A stretch of 64,000 nt of DNA, taken from an uncultured Mycoplasmatota bacterium (lineage in GTDB: Bacteria; Bacillota_I; Bacilli_A; RF39; UBA660). Position 1 is the first letter of the stretch; each line of letters starts with the position of its first letter. A program made the translations under genes and the position numbers. This document shows positions 1 to 8,267 of this stretch, piece after piece. Below the pieces are notes generated by a model. The model worked only from the letters and a program-made list of their open reading frames with translations, ran no database searches and was not told the origin of the DNA. The DNA is taken from contig URNW01000001.1 in the NCBI GenBank assembly GCA_900549285.1, forward strand, positions 1-64,000, in the 5' to 3' direction.

Positions 1-93
1 AATCAGGGTTTTAATAGAGTGTTTTTTTACTGTCTACTTTTACTTGACTAGTTCACTTTAATTTTATTTTTTCTTTTTGGATTACCTGGAATT

Positions 94-630
94 ATGATGG
101 TGTTATTTGGCAACATTAAGCCACCCAAGGCAGATAAGTATTTATTAAAACAAGATAATTATCTAGATTTTAGTAATTATTTAAATAAAAGAGTATTACT
201 AAATGATTATCAAGAAATATATAGGGAGGAAAACCTAAGAATATATAAGAAAATAGTAAAAAAGAATAAACACTATATTATAGATTTTAAAACAGAAGAA
301 TTTACAGAAGATATATATAATGATTTATATGATAATAAAATGGTTCCTATCATGAAACAAGATTTAAAAGAAATGCAAAATAGAATGTATCGCAGTTTAT
401 ATGTAACATATATCATAAGTGTAGATAGATTAACTTCACATTTTAATGCGTTTATAAAAGGACTAGACCAAGATATTAGATATTTTAGTTTACCAGTAGG
501 AGTATCATTTGGAGGAAAAAAGATATATATAGCAAATGAAATAAAAGGATTTGAAATGATGGAACTAAAAAGAATGAAAAAAGAAATAAAAATAATTTTA
601 GAACTAGAAAATAACAAATTTAGGAGATGA
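94..630 (+). CDS. 5'-truncated paralog of the next gene (unknown family)
   Basis: The 178 residues align throughout with residues from about 101 onward of the following gene; both share the stretch DKYLLKQDNYLDFSNYLNKR and later a SVDR and GVSFGGxK motif. The N-terminal membrane half of the paralog is missing. Translating upstream in the same frame still gives paralog-like residues (FGLPGIMM before FGNIK), interrupted by TAG at 49-51, so this looks like the 3' part of a once longer gene. No good ribosome-binding site precedes the ATG. The function is unknown; it may be a decayed copy or a shorter cytoplasmic version. The window edge prevents seeing the rest. Confidence 0.55.
   Translation: MMVLFGNIKPPKADKYLLKQDNYLDFSNYLNKRVLLNDYQEIYREENLRIYKKIVKKNKHYIIDFKTEEFTEDIYNDLYDNKMVPIMKQDLKEMQNRMYRSLYVTYIISVDRLTSHFNAFIKGLDQDIRYFSLPVGVSFGGKKIYIANEIKGFEMMELKRMKKEIKIILELENNKFRR
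592..622. repeat. 31-bp direct repeat, copy 1
   Basis: This stretch at the 3' end of the first paralog (coding LELENNKF) is identical to bases 2388-2418 downstream of the beta-lactamase-fold gene. Confidence 0.85.
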
Positions 631-634
631 TTAG

Positions 635-1453
635 ATGTTAGATAAAGTGTCGCAAATAATTGTAACTTCAAAGATGGATAAAATATTAGCAATTACATTT
701 GTAGTTGGTATGCTACTATCATTTATAATATCTAAACTGATTGATAAATCCAATAATTCCGCTTTTAAAATAAAATACATAAAGTTTTTTTTAGGAACAG
801 GAGCTATTTTATCAGCTATTTCAATAATATTAGATTTTTATTTAAAATATATATACAAAATAAAAGATAATGAACTGCTAGTTACTTGTTCAATGCTTAT
901 ATTTGGAATGATTTTAGGAATACATGGGGTATTTTTGATGATGTTTGGAAATATTAAAGCACCGAAACCAGATAAATATTTATTAAAACAAGATAATTAT
1001 CTAGATTTTAGTAATTATCTAAATAAGAGAATAAAAATATTTAACTATGAAGAAAAATATATGAGGGATAATTTAAAAATATATCATAGAGTGATAAAAA
1101 GAAAAAATTATTATATAATTGATGCTAGATTAGAAGAATTAACAGAAGAAAACTTCAATGAATTGTATGACAAAGAGATATTTTCTATAATAGAACAAGA
1201 TTTTAATCAGGCGAAGAAAAGTATGAGATATGAATTATTTATAACATTTATAATTAGCGTAGATAGAATGAGTTCCATGTTTAATCGCTTTATTAATACA
1301 TTAGATCAAGATAAAAGATATTACAAATTACCAATAGGAGTATCATTTGGAGGAAATAAAATGTACATATCAAATGAAATAGAAGGATTTGGCTTAATGC
1401 AATTTAATCAATTAAAAAAAGAATTTAAAAAGATAATGGAAATGAGGGATTAA
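635..1453 (+). CDS. Membrane protein of unknown family, with cytoplasmic C-terminal domain
   Basis: The protein has 272 residues. Three hydrophobic segments lie at about 15-35, 48-68 and 83-104, followed by a charged soluble domain of about 165 residues that it shares with the preceding copy. The start is set by AGGAG about eight bases upstream. It lies four bases after the upstream copy and is followed one base later by a beta-lactamase-fold gene, so the three are probably one transcript. I do not recognise the family. The conserved C-terminal block (IISVDR, then LPIGVSFGGNKMYISNEIEG) is the likely functional core. Confidence 0.75.
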   Translation: MLDKVSQIIVTSKMDKILAITFVVGMLLSFIISKLIDKSNNSAFKIKYIKFFLGTGAILSAISIILDFYLKYIYKIKDNELLVTCSMLIFGMILGIHGVFLMMFGNIKAPKPDKYLLKQDNYLDFSNYLNKRIKIFNYEEKYMRDNLKIYHRVIKRKNYYIIDARLEELTEENFNELYDKEIFSIIEQDFNQAKKSMRYELFITFIISVDRMSSMFNRFINTLDQDKRYYKLPIGVSFGGNKMYISNEIEGFGLMQFNQLKKEFKKIMEMRD

Positions 1454-1454
1454 A

Positions 1455-2312
1455 ATGATAAAAGAAATAGAAAAAATAATTAGCAGATTTGATGGAAATA
1501 TATCTATTTATGCAAATGATTGTCAAGGTACAATAATAAAAGTTAAGGAAACGGAAGTTGTTGAAACTGCAAGCTGTATAAAACTGTTCATATTAATTGA
1601 GTATTATAAACAAATTCTAGAAGGCAAAAAGTCAAGAAACGATATTTTAAAATATGATTATAATAAGCATTATGTAAAAGATGGAAGTGGCATAATTCAA
1701 TATTTAGATAAATTAGAACTGACTTCTAGAAATATGGCGATACTTATGATTATTGATAGTGATAATATAGCAACAAATATAATGATAGAATACTTAGGAT
1801 TAGAAAATATCAATAAGACAATTAAATTATTAGGTTTCAAAGATACAATGTTGATTTGCCCAAAATTAGATTTTAATTTTTTTAAAGAAATCGGAAGAAC
1901 AACAGCTAAGGAATATGGCGAGCTTTATATAAAACTATTAAATAAAGAAATATTAAATTCAGAAATATGTGAGGAGATTTTAGAAATTTTGAAGAAACAA
2001 TTGCATAATGACTTATTAATTAGAAAATTACCTTTGAAAGATTTAAATGATATAGGAGAAAATGATGCAAATATCAAATATATTGCTTCAAAAAGTGGGG
2101 GCTTAGGAGATAAGAAATATGGAATAGATAATTGTCGCAATGATGGAGGAATTATTGGTACTAAATTTGGCTTTTATATAGTGAGTATTTTTATTAATAA
2201 TTTTAACGATTGTTATTGGAATAGGGATAATGAAGCAATTTTAGTAGGAGGAGAAATTAATAGAATTTTATATGAAAATTACATAAAAAATGAAGGTAGA
2301 TTTGATTTATAA
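1455..2312 (+). CDS. Class A beta-lactamase-fold serine hydrolase without signal peptide
   Basis: The 285-residue protein carries the three active-site boxes of class A beta-lactamases and low-molecular-weight PBPs: SxxK as SCIK near residue 40, SDN (IDSDNIATN) near residue 98 and KSG (SKSGGLGD) near residue 211. The omega-loop glutamate of true beta-lactamases (ExxLN) is not evident. There is no signal peptide, lipobox or membrane segment, which is odd for a family that acts outside the membrane. It starts one base after the membrane protein gene and probably shares its mRNA. It could be a cytoplasmic esterase/peptidase-like hydrolase; antibiotic resistance is not supported. Confidence 0.75.
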   Translation: MIKEIEKIISRFDGNISIYANDCQGTIIKVKETEVVETASCIKLFILIEYYKQILEGKKSRNDILKYDYNKHYVKDGSGIIQYLDKLELTSRNMAILMIIDSDNIATNIMIEYLGLENINKTIKLLGFKDTMLICPKLDFNFFKEIGRTTAKEYGELYIKLLNKEILNSEICEEILEILKKQLHNDLLIRKLPLKDLNDIGENDANIKYIASKSGGLGDKKYGIDNCRNDGGIIGTKFGFYIVSIFINNFNDCYWNRDNEAILVGGEINRILYENYIKNEGRFDL

Positions 2313-2387
2313 ATTAAAAAGGGGTTAAAATATTTTAAATGTTGAGAAAATGAATATTATATTAATTGAGGAAATAAAGATAGTAAT

Positions 2388-2418
2388 ATAATTTTAGAAC
2401 TAGAAAATAACAAATTTA
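2388..2418. repeat. 31-bp direct repeat, copy 2: remnant of a third paralog
   Basis: It is identical to bases 592-622. The flanking AT-rich bases on its left also resemble the paralog's 3' end, although no open frame survives. I read it as the last visible piece of another copy of the 94-1453 gene family. Confidence 0.7.
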
Positions 2419-2433
2419 AAAGTTAAGGAGAAT

Positions 2434-3618
2434 ATGATGAAAATAGAAAAAAATATAAGTTTTAAAGAATATTTAGTAGATAAAAACTTTAGAAAAAATT
2501 TTTTAAAGAAATTAGCAATTTATACCATATTATTAGCTTTATTTTCTAGTATTACTATAGGTAGCGTATCATTTGAAGATATATTAATTTTCTTTACAAG
2601 TATGTTTGTAGTTGGTATTATCATAATTTTTATATTTAACCGTATAATCTACTTAAAACGCTATATTTTATTAAGAAAAAAGCATCAATTAAAATATGAT
2701 ATGATCTTTTATGAAAATTATTTTAAAATAATAAAAAAAGACGAAATACATAAAGTAGAATATCAAGAAATAAAAGCGATTAAAGAAGAAACAAATTTTA
2801 TGATTTTATTTTTTGAAAAAGGGAAGATAAGAATTGAAAAAAATGAATGTGAAAAAAAGTTAATTGATTTAATTCGTTATTTAAAGTATCAAAAAGAAGA
2901 AAAATTATTAGAGAATAAATCTTATCAAAACATAAAGAAAAAGATGAAATTCTTATTTATATTTACAATCTTATCATTGTGGTTTGCTTTTTTATCTGTA
3001 TCTTTAATTACAGAATTGTTAAGTTTTCTTATAGATACTAAATATATGTGGATCATGTGGCTTTGGTTACCCATACCAATTACTTCTATTATTTTAGGAT
3101 TTAAATATAAACATCAAGGTTTAAAATGCTTAAAAAATATTATAGGTGGTTTTATTATTGCTGCTCTTTTAATGATATATGGATGTTTTATTTTTATTCC
3201 TACTAACGAAGTAAATTATGAGAAAATAGCCAAATTAGAAAAGACTTTAAATATAAATTTACCAGATACAGGGAGATATTATCAAAATAAAATAGAAACA
3301 AGTAATTCAAAAAATACTATAATTCATGATATATATTTTACTAATAAGAAAGAGTATAATATTTTTGAACAAAAACTATTAAAAGATCAACGTTTTATAT
3401 TAAAAAAAGATTTAAAATCACAATTAGAATTATTAATTCCAAGCAACATGACATGTCAAGAAAAATATACATGTTATTATGCAGTATATATAAAAGAAAT
3501 AGAAAGATATAATACATTACCAGAAAAAAGTGGTACTTATCACATGTATATATTATCTTATGTATTTGAAACTCATCAATTACGAATTAAAGAGTACACA
3601 TATCAATATAAAATATAG
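2434..3618 (+). CDS. Multi-pass membrane protein with YcxB/PH-like domain
   Basis: The protein has 394 residues. Two hydrophobic segments at about 27-45 and 52-70 are followed by a soluble block of about 60 residues (FYENYFKIIKKDEIHKVEYQ, then FEKGKIRI) with the pattern of YcxB/bacterial PH-like domains. Three further membrane segments lie at about 170-255, and the tail of about 130 residues contains two cysteines (CQEKYTCYY) and is probably extracytoplasmic. AAGGAG precedes two adjacent ATGs; the second (2437) has the better spacing. The function is unknown. Confidence 0.75.
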   Translation: MMKIEKNISFKEYLVDKNFRKNFLKKLAIYTILLALFSSITIGSVSFEDILIFFTSMFVVGIIIIFIFNRIIYLKRYILLRKKHQLKYDMIFYENYFKIIKKDEIHKVEYQEIKAIKEETNFMILFFEKGKIRIEKNECEKKLIDLIRYLKYQKEEKLLENKSYQNIKKKMKFLFIFTILSLWFAFLSVSLITELLSFLIDTKYMWIMWLWLPIPITSIILGFKYKHQGLKCLKNIIGGFIIAALLMIYGCFIFIPTNEVNYEKIAKLEKTLNINLPDTGRYYQNKIETSNSKNTIIHDIYFTNKKEYNIFEQKLLKDQRFILKKDLKSQLELLIPSNMTCQEKYTCYYAVYIKEIERYNTLPEKSGTYHMYILSYVFETHQLRIKEYTYQYKI

Positions 3619-3675
3619 TACAATCGCCAACTCGTTACTATAAAAAAACTCATATAATAAGTAGGAGGAAGAAAT

Positions 3676-4068
3676 ATGGAACATATATATAATGTTTTCT
3701 CTTATTTATTAGGAGGAATGGATAAACCAATGATTGCTCTATTAATTATTATGCTATATGTATATATAACTGGTTGGTGTAAAGTAATATTTTGCCATAA
3801 ACTAAATAAATTAGTAGAACCAAAAGGAATAATACGTAACTTAGGTTATTTAATTGTTATATCATTATCAGTATTATTAGATAACATTATGGGAAGTAGT
3901 GAAGCGATAAGAACAATTGTAATTTATTTCTTTATTGCCCATGAAGGTTTAATAATTTTAAAATGTTGGTGTAAAATGGGACTTCCTCTACCAAAGAAAA
4001 TTTACGAAACATTAGAAGGAATTATAGGAGAGGAGGATATTGATGGCGCTGCTGAACGTAAAGAATAA
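3676..4068 (+). CDS. Phage-type holin (toxin secretion/phage lysis holin family)
   Basis: The 130-residue protein has three or four hydrophobic segments, a TcdE/Cph1-type layout, and the segment SVLLDNIMG followed by IAHEGLIILKCWCKMGLPLP and a charged tail. This resembles the class of small holins used by phages and by clostridial toxin secretion loci. TAGGAGG lies six bases before the start. It overlaps the endolysin gene by 26 bases, forming a lysis cassette. No capsid, tail, integrase or other phage gene is visible around it, so it is either a prophage relic or a recruited lysis or secretion module. Confidence 0.8.
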   Translation: MEHIYNVFSYLLGGMDKPMIALLIIMLYVYITGWCKVIFCHKLNKLVEPKGIIRNLGYLIVISLSVLLDNIMGSSEAIRTIVIYFFIAHEGLIILKCWCKMGLPLPKKIYETLEGIIGEEDIDGAAERKE

Positions 4069-4792
4069 TATTTTAAAAGGTGGAAAGCATTATTTAACAA
4101 GTGATTATAAAACTAGAAATGAAAATAGAAGTACTCATAACGGAATGGACTTTGTAGGACCAAATGGAATAGATGATATTGTCGCAATAGAAAGTGGAAC
4201 AGTAACTTTTACAGGATACGATTCTAGTGGAGGAGGATATTGGTTAGCAATTACCACCAATAATATTGAACATAGATATTTTCATTTAAAAAAAGGTTCA
4301 ATCAAAGTAAAAAAGAAAGATCATGTAGTAAAAGGACAAGTGATTGCAACAATGGGAAAAACAGGAAACGCTACAGGAAATAATTTACACTTCGCGATTT
4401 ATAAAAATGGATATGTAGATCCATTACCATATCTAACAAATGAAAATCCTTTCAATATAGTGGAAGAAGATTCATATAAAACATTTGTTAGAGATTTGCA
4501 AAAAGCAATCGGTGCCAATATAGACGGAATTGCTGGATCAGAAACATTATCTAAAACCCCAACAATTTCTACAAGTGTTGGTTGGAACCATAAAGCAGTA
4601 AGACCACTTCAAGTATATTTACAAAGTTTAGGTTATGATTTAGGTAGTTGTGGAGTAGATGGAAAGTTTGGAAAAGATATGAAAGCTTGTATTAAAAAAT
4701 ATCAACAGGATATTAAATTAGCTTTAAAATACCAAGATGGTAAAGTTTCTGCTAAAATGTATACTTGGCAACATCTATTAAAATTAAATTAA
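4043..4792 (+). CDS. Endolysin: M23-type peptidase domain plus peptidoglycan-binding domain
   Basis: The N-terminal half (about residues 10-140) has the M23 lysostaphin-like pattern: HNGMD for the first zinc ligands, HRYFHL, then NLHFAIYKNG. The last motif is HxH in most family members, but the first histidine is Asn here, so activity may be altered. The C-terminal half (about 150-248) has two PG_binding_1-like repeats (LQVYLQSLGY..VDGKFG). ATG at 4043 is preferred because AGGAGG lies six bases upstream; a TTG at 4040 is less likely. It overlaps the holin gene, with which it should act in lysis or wall opening. Confidence 0.85.
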   Translation: MALLNVKNNILKGGKHYLTSDYKTRNENRSTHNGMDFVGPNGIDDIVAIESGTVTFTGYDSSGGGYWLAITTNNIEHRYFHLKKGSIKVKKKDHVVKGQVIATMGKTGNATGNNLHFAIYKNGYVDPLPYLTNENPFNIVEEDSYKTFVRDLQKAIGANIDGIAGSETLSKTPTISTSVGWNHKAVRPLQVYLQSLGYDLGSCGVDGKFGKDMKACIKKYQQDIKLALKYQDGKVSAKMYTWQHLLKLN

Positions 4793-4823
4793 AAATATGG
4801 GATTATTTTGTTCCCATATTTTT
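4791..4823. terminator. Bidirectional intrinsic terminator
   Basis: A 12-bp perfect stem (AAAAATATGGGA / TCCCATATTTTT) with a 9-base loop separates the convergent endolysin and GH3 genes. It has an A tract on one side and a T tract on the other, so it can serve both strands. It includes the last codons of the GH3 gene. Confidence 0.85.
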
Positions 4824-5846
4824 ATTATTTAATTGAATAATCTGCTTATTTATTTTAGAAATATCCAAGGTAGGAGAATATAATTCATTTGTAATATGAT
4901 AATCATTAATAGTTGATTGAATTAATTTAATAGAATATTGAACAAAATCATTATTTAATTTCCCTCTTTTTTGTTGATTTAAAAGTTTGTTATAATCAAG
5001 GAAAAAACGATCATAATACTTGATTAAAATCAAATTAAACCCACTATTAATAGATTTTTTAATAAGTTTAGTTTTATTAAAAAGCCGAAATAGTCCCATA
5101 TAAAAATCATCTGTAACAATTAATTTTTTGAAATGCAAATCATTTCTTAAATATTGAACTGTTTTTTTAGAAAGAGTAGAAGGAATCCAACCACTAAAAT
5201 TTGGAATAATAAAGTGTCCAACCATAATAGCATCAACATCATTATAAATAGCTTCCCTAAAAGGCAGTACATCTTCTTGCAATAATTGTTTTTTCTTCCA
5301 AATAATTGGAAAAAAATAATGAGAATTAATAGAAGTAGCACCATGACCTGGAAAATGTTTTACAACCGCTAAGACATTCTTTTTTTTAAATTCTTTAAAA
5401 TAAGGAATCCCATTTTGAATAACAGTTTTTAAATCGCTTCCTAAAGCACGATCTCCAATAGCATGTTGATCAGAAAATCTTTTAATATCTAAAACTGGAG
5501 CAAAATTTACTTGAATACCAGAAGAAGAAAGAATATTTGCAATAATTTGAGCGTGTACTTTTAAACTATTCAAGTCATTATGTAAAGAATAGGGACTTCT
5601 TAAATTAATAAAATCTTTTGGAAGGCGATTTACACGATATCCTTCTTGATCAATTCCAATTAAAATTGTATAATTCTCTAAAGTTGCTAAATGCTTAATA
5701 TAATGAATTAATTCAATCATTTCCTCATAATTACGATAATTTTTAGAATAAAGAATAAATCCTCCAACATGACACTCTTTGATTAATCGTTTAATAATAT
5801 TTCTATCATTTGTACTTAATCCAATAAATAGCATACGTCCAAACAT
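4803..5846 (-). CDS. Glycoside hydrolase family 3 (NagZ-like) protein with altered His/Asp motif
   Basis: The 347-residue single-domain protein is the length of short NagZ enzymes, which release beta-N-acetylglucosamine from peptidoglycan fragments. DQEG (substrate-binding region), KHFPGHG and the nucleophile region VTDDFYMG are present. The catalytic motif normally read as KHFPGHGDT..DSH reads KHFPGHGATSINSH, so both aspartates are lost, including that of the Asp-His dyad. It may be inactive or use another mechanism. No signal peptide is visible. ATG at 5846 is chosen because AGGTGA lies six bases upstream. Confidence 0.85.
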   Translation of the reverse strand: MFGRMLFIGLSTNDRNIIKRLIKECHVGGFILYSKNYRNYEEMIELIHYIKHLATLENYTILIGIDQEGYRVNRLPKDFINLRSPYSLHNDLNSLKVHAQIIANILSSSGIQVNFAPVLDIKRFSDQHAIGDRALGSDLKTVIQNGIPYFKEFKKKNVLAVVKHFPGHGATSINSHYFFPIIWKKKQLLQEDVLPFREAIYNDVDAIMVGHFIIPNFSGWIPSTLSKKTVQYLRNDLHFKKLIVTDDFYMGLFRLFNKTKLIKKSINSGFNLILIKYYDRFFLDYNKLLNQQKRGKLNNDFVQYSIKLIQSTINDYHITNELYSPTLDISKINKQIIQLNNKNMGTK

Positions 5847-5889
5847 AAATCTCACCTAAAAAGATTATAACATATTTTAAGAAAATAGA

Positions 5890-5918
5890 TTGTATTTTTA
5901 GTTATCTTAACGTATAAT
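5890..5918 (+). promoter_or_regulatory. SigA-type promoter for nfeD/SPFH operon
   Basis: TTGTAT (5890-5895), 17-bp spacer, TATAAT (5913-5918), about 21 bases before the nfeD start. Confidence 0.6.
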
Positions 5919-5939
5919 GAAATTAAAGAGGTGAAGTAT

Positions 5940-6359
5940 ATGTGGATAGCGTGGTTAATCATTATTATTCTTTTAACATTCTTAGAAGTAGCAACTGTTA
6001 ATTTAGTAAGCATTTGGTTTGTTATGAGTGCTATTGTAAGTTTATTTGTATCCTTCGCAATTGACTCATTTTATATCCAATTTGCCATATTTGTATGTTT
6101 AGGAATCATTCTTATGTTACTAACAAGACCATACCTAGTAAAAAAATTAACAAATAAAAAAGAGAGTACAAACCTAGATAGAGTAATTGGTGCTGAAGGA
6201 ATAGTAACCGAAGAAATCACAAAATTAAAAGTAGGTGAAGTAAAAGTAGATGGCAAAAGATGGAGTGCCATCAGTAATGAATTGATAAAAGTAGGAGAAG
6301 AAGTCATCATTGAACGGATTGATGGCGTAAAACTAGTAGTTAGAAAGGAAGAAAAATAA
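5940..6359 (+). CDS. NfeD family membrane protein
   Basis: The 139-residue protein has two or three membrane segments in the first 70 residues, then a C-terminal OB-fold-like domain (GAEGIVTEEI..GEVKVDGKRWSA..GEEVIIERIDG) that is the NfeD hallmark. Short NfeD proteins work with stomatin-like SPFH proteins in membrane microdomains. The stop codon overlaps the next gene's ATG by one base (TAATG), so translation is coupled to the SPFH gene. ATG at 5940 is chosen for its spacing to AGAGGTG; a GTG nine bases earlier overlaps that site. Confidence 0.9.
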   Translation: MWIAWLIIIILLTFLEVATVNLVSIWFVMSAIVSLFVSFAIDSFYIQFAIFVCLGIILMLLTRPYLVKKLTNKKESTNLDRVIGAEGIVTEEITKLKVGEVKVDGKRWSAISNELIKVGEEVIIERIDGVKLVVRKEEK

Positions 6360-7246
6360 TGGAAATATTAATAGCCATATTAGTTTTAATTATTATATTA
6401 ATTATACCAAACATTAAAATTGTTCCTCAAGCCAAAGCTTATGTAATAGAAAGATTAGGAAGCTATCACATAACATGGCAAAATGGATTGCATGTAAAAA
6501 TACCTTTTGTTGATCGTATAGCAAGAACAGTAAGTCTAAAGGAAACAGTAAAGGATTTTGCTCCTCAACCAGTAATTACTAAAGATAATGTAACAATGCA
6601 AATAGATACAGTGGTATATTATCAAATAACAGACCCTAAATTATATACATATGGAGTAGATGCACCAGTAAGTGCAATTGAAAACTTAACAGCAACAACC
6701 CTTAGAAACATTATAGGAGAATTAGAACTAGATCAAACATTGACAAGCAGAGATATCATTAATGGTAAAATGAGAGCAATATTAGATGAAGCAACCGACC
6801 CATGGGGTATTAAAGTAAATCGTGTAGAAGTAAAAAATATTTTGCCACCTCGTGATATTCAAGAAGCTATGGAAAAACAAATGCGTGCTGAAAGAGAAAG
6901 AAGAGAAAAGATTTTACAAGCAGAAGGTGAAAAAAAATCTAGCGTTTTGATTGCTGAAGGTGAAAAAGAAAGTGCTATTTTAAGAGCGGAAGCTGAAGCA
7001 GAAAGTGCTATTAAAATAGCAGAAGGAAAAGCCGAAGCAATGTTAAAAATAAAAGAAGCCGAAGCAAAAGGAATCGAACTTTTAAAAAATGCGAAAGCAG
7101 ATGGTGCAGTATTAACCCTAAAAAGTTATGAAGCTTTAGGAAAAGTAGCGGATGGCAAGTCAACTAAGTTAATTATACCTGCTAATTTGCAAGACATAGC
7201 AACTTTTGGAACAACATTAATGGAGGTTATGAAAGATAAGGAATAA
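6359..7246 (+). CDS. SPFH/band 7 (stomatin/QmcA-like) protein
   Basis: The 295-residue protein has one N-terminal membrane anchor (residues 2-20), an SPFH domain (VERLGSYHITWQNGLH, then KDNVTMQIDTVVYYQ), and a long alanine/glutamate-rich coiled coil (about 170-245) with repeated AEGE/AEAE units. This is the normal architecture of slipin/stomatin proteins that oligomerise at membranes. The pairing with nfeD is the classical stomatin operon. A weak stem (AAGATAAG / CTTATCTT) with T tract overlaps its stop codon. Confidence 0.92.
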   Translation: MEILIAILVLIIILIIPNIKIVPQAKAYVIERLGSYHITWQNGLHVKIPFVDRIARTVSLKETVKDFAPQPVITKDNVTMQIDTVVYYQITDPKLYTYGVDAPVSAIENLTATTLRNIIGELELDQTLTSRDIINGKMRAILDEATDPWGIKVNRVEVKNILPPRDIQEAMEKQMRAERERREKILQAEGEKKSSVLIAEGEKESAILRAEAEAESAIKIAEGKAEAMLKIKEAEAKGIELLKNAKADGAVLTLKSYEALGKVADGKSTKLIIPANLQDIATFGTTLMEVMKDKE

Positions 7247-7261
7247 GCTTATCTTTTTAAA

Positions 7262-7738
7262 ATGTCTATGGAATATCATACCATAAAACCATATTACCGT
7301 AATGATTCTCAAGTATTAATATTAGGGTCTTTTCCCAGTGTGAAGTCCCGAGCAGAAGGATTTTACTATGCACATCCTCAAAATCGTTTTTGGAAAGTTT
7401 TAGAAAATCTTTTTGATGAAAAAATAGAAGATAAAAAAGAATTCTTAAAAGTTCATCACATTGCTTTATTTGATGTATGTGCTTCTTGTGAAATAAAAGG
7501 TTCAAGTGATGCTTCTATAAAAGAAGTAGTTCCCAATGATATAAAGAAAATTATAAAAAATTCTCAAATAAAAATCATATTTCTAAATGGTAAAACAGCA
7601 GCTAATTTATATAAAAAATATATAAAAAATATAGAAGTTCCATCCATAGCTCTTCCAAGTACAAGTCCTGCTAATGCCACTATAAACTTAGAAAAATTAA
7701 TTGAAGAATATAAAATAATTAAAAAGTTTACAAAATAA
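7262..7738 (+). CDS. DNA-deoxyinosine (hypoxanthine) glycosylase, UDG superfamily
   Basis: The 158-residue protein fits family 6 (HDG) of the uracil-DNA glycosylase superfamily: N-terminal motif LILGSFPS, the AHPQNRFWK segment and C-terminal motif LPSTSPAN. Members remove deaminated adenine (hypoxanthine) from DNA in base-excision repair. The length matches the family. It follows the SPFH gene by 15 bases; no clear ribosome-binding site precedes either possible start (7262 or 7268). Confidence 0.85.
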   Translation: MSMEYHTIKPYYRNDSQVLILGSFPSVKSRAEGFYYAHPQNRFWKVLENLFDEKIEDKKEFLKVHHIALFDVCASCEIKGSSDASIKEVVPNDIKKIIKNSQIKIIFLNGKTAANLYKKYIKNIEVPSIALPSTSPANATINLEKLIEEYKIIKKFTK

Positions 7739-7826
7739 TGTCAAATCAAGAAAAAATAATAATGATGGAATTTAAATATCTTTAAAAAAATAAATACATA
7801 TGATATACTTAACAAGGTGGTAAAGG

Positions 7827-8195
7827 ATGAACAAGTTTGGATATTCAAAAATAGAAATATTAATAGTAATTGTATTATTAGGAGTAGTAGCATTTATAAC
7901 AATAAATCATACATCATATGCTTTTGCGATAGACAAAAATGAGGCAATAGATGAAGTGAAATATTTAATTGAAGTTCAAGCCGAAGATTATGCTCTAGCA
8001 AATACGACATTATTTGATGAGACAAATACAACTTATATTAGTGTTGATGATTTAATTAAAGCTGGATATTTAGCTGGAAATGAATCTGGAGTATTTACAG
8101 ATCCTACAGATTCTTCTAAAAATTTTAATGACAAAAAAGTAAAATTAGAATATGATGAAAAGAAAAATAATGTAACAGCAACAGTAGTGGATTAA
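7827..8195 (+). CDS. Type IV prepilin-like protein
   Basis: The 122-residue protein starts with a class III signal: a short basic leader MNKFG, cleavage before YSKIE with the invariant Glu at +5, then a hydrophobic helix (ILIVIVLLGVVAFITI). The remainder is a small acidic globular domain. It would be processed by a prepilin peptidase and act as a (pseudo)pilin. No pilus ATPase, platform protein or peptidase is nearby, so partners must be elsewhere. It has its own terminator. Confidence 0.8.
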   Translation: MNKFGYSKIEILIVIVLLGVVAFITINHTSYAFAIDKNEAIDEVKYLIEVQAEDYALANTTLFDETNTTYISVDDLIKAGYLAGNESGVFTDPTDSSKNFNDKKVKLEYDEKKNNVTATVVD

Positions 8196-8220
8196 GCAAG
8201 TGAAAAAAACTTGCTTTTTT
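8195..8220 (+). terminator. Intrinsic terminator
   Basis: AGCAAGT / ACTTGCT stem, 7-base loop, T6 tract, directly after the prepilin gene. Confidence 0.85.
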
Positions 8221-8267
8221 AAGAAAATATAGGTATAATACTTAGCGTATTAAAAGGAGGAACAAAT

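Noticed and set aside
273..692. Long minus-strand open frame opposite the first two paralogs
   Set aside because: It is the complement of AT-rich coding sequence, has no ribosome-binding site and no family resemblance; the plus-strand paralogs explain the region.
7266..7505. Minus-strand frame opposite the hypoxanthine glycosylase gene
   Set aside because: Conserved glycosylase motifs lie on the plus strand; the reverse frame is a shadow.
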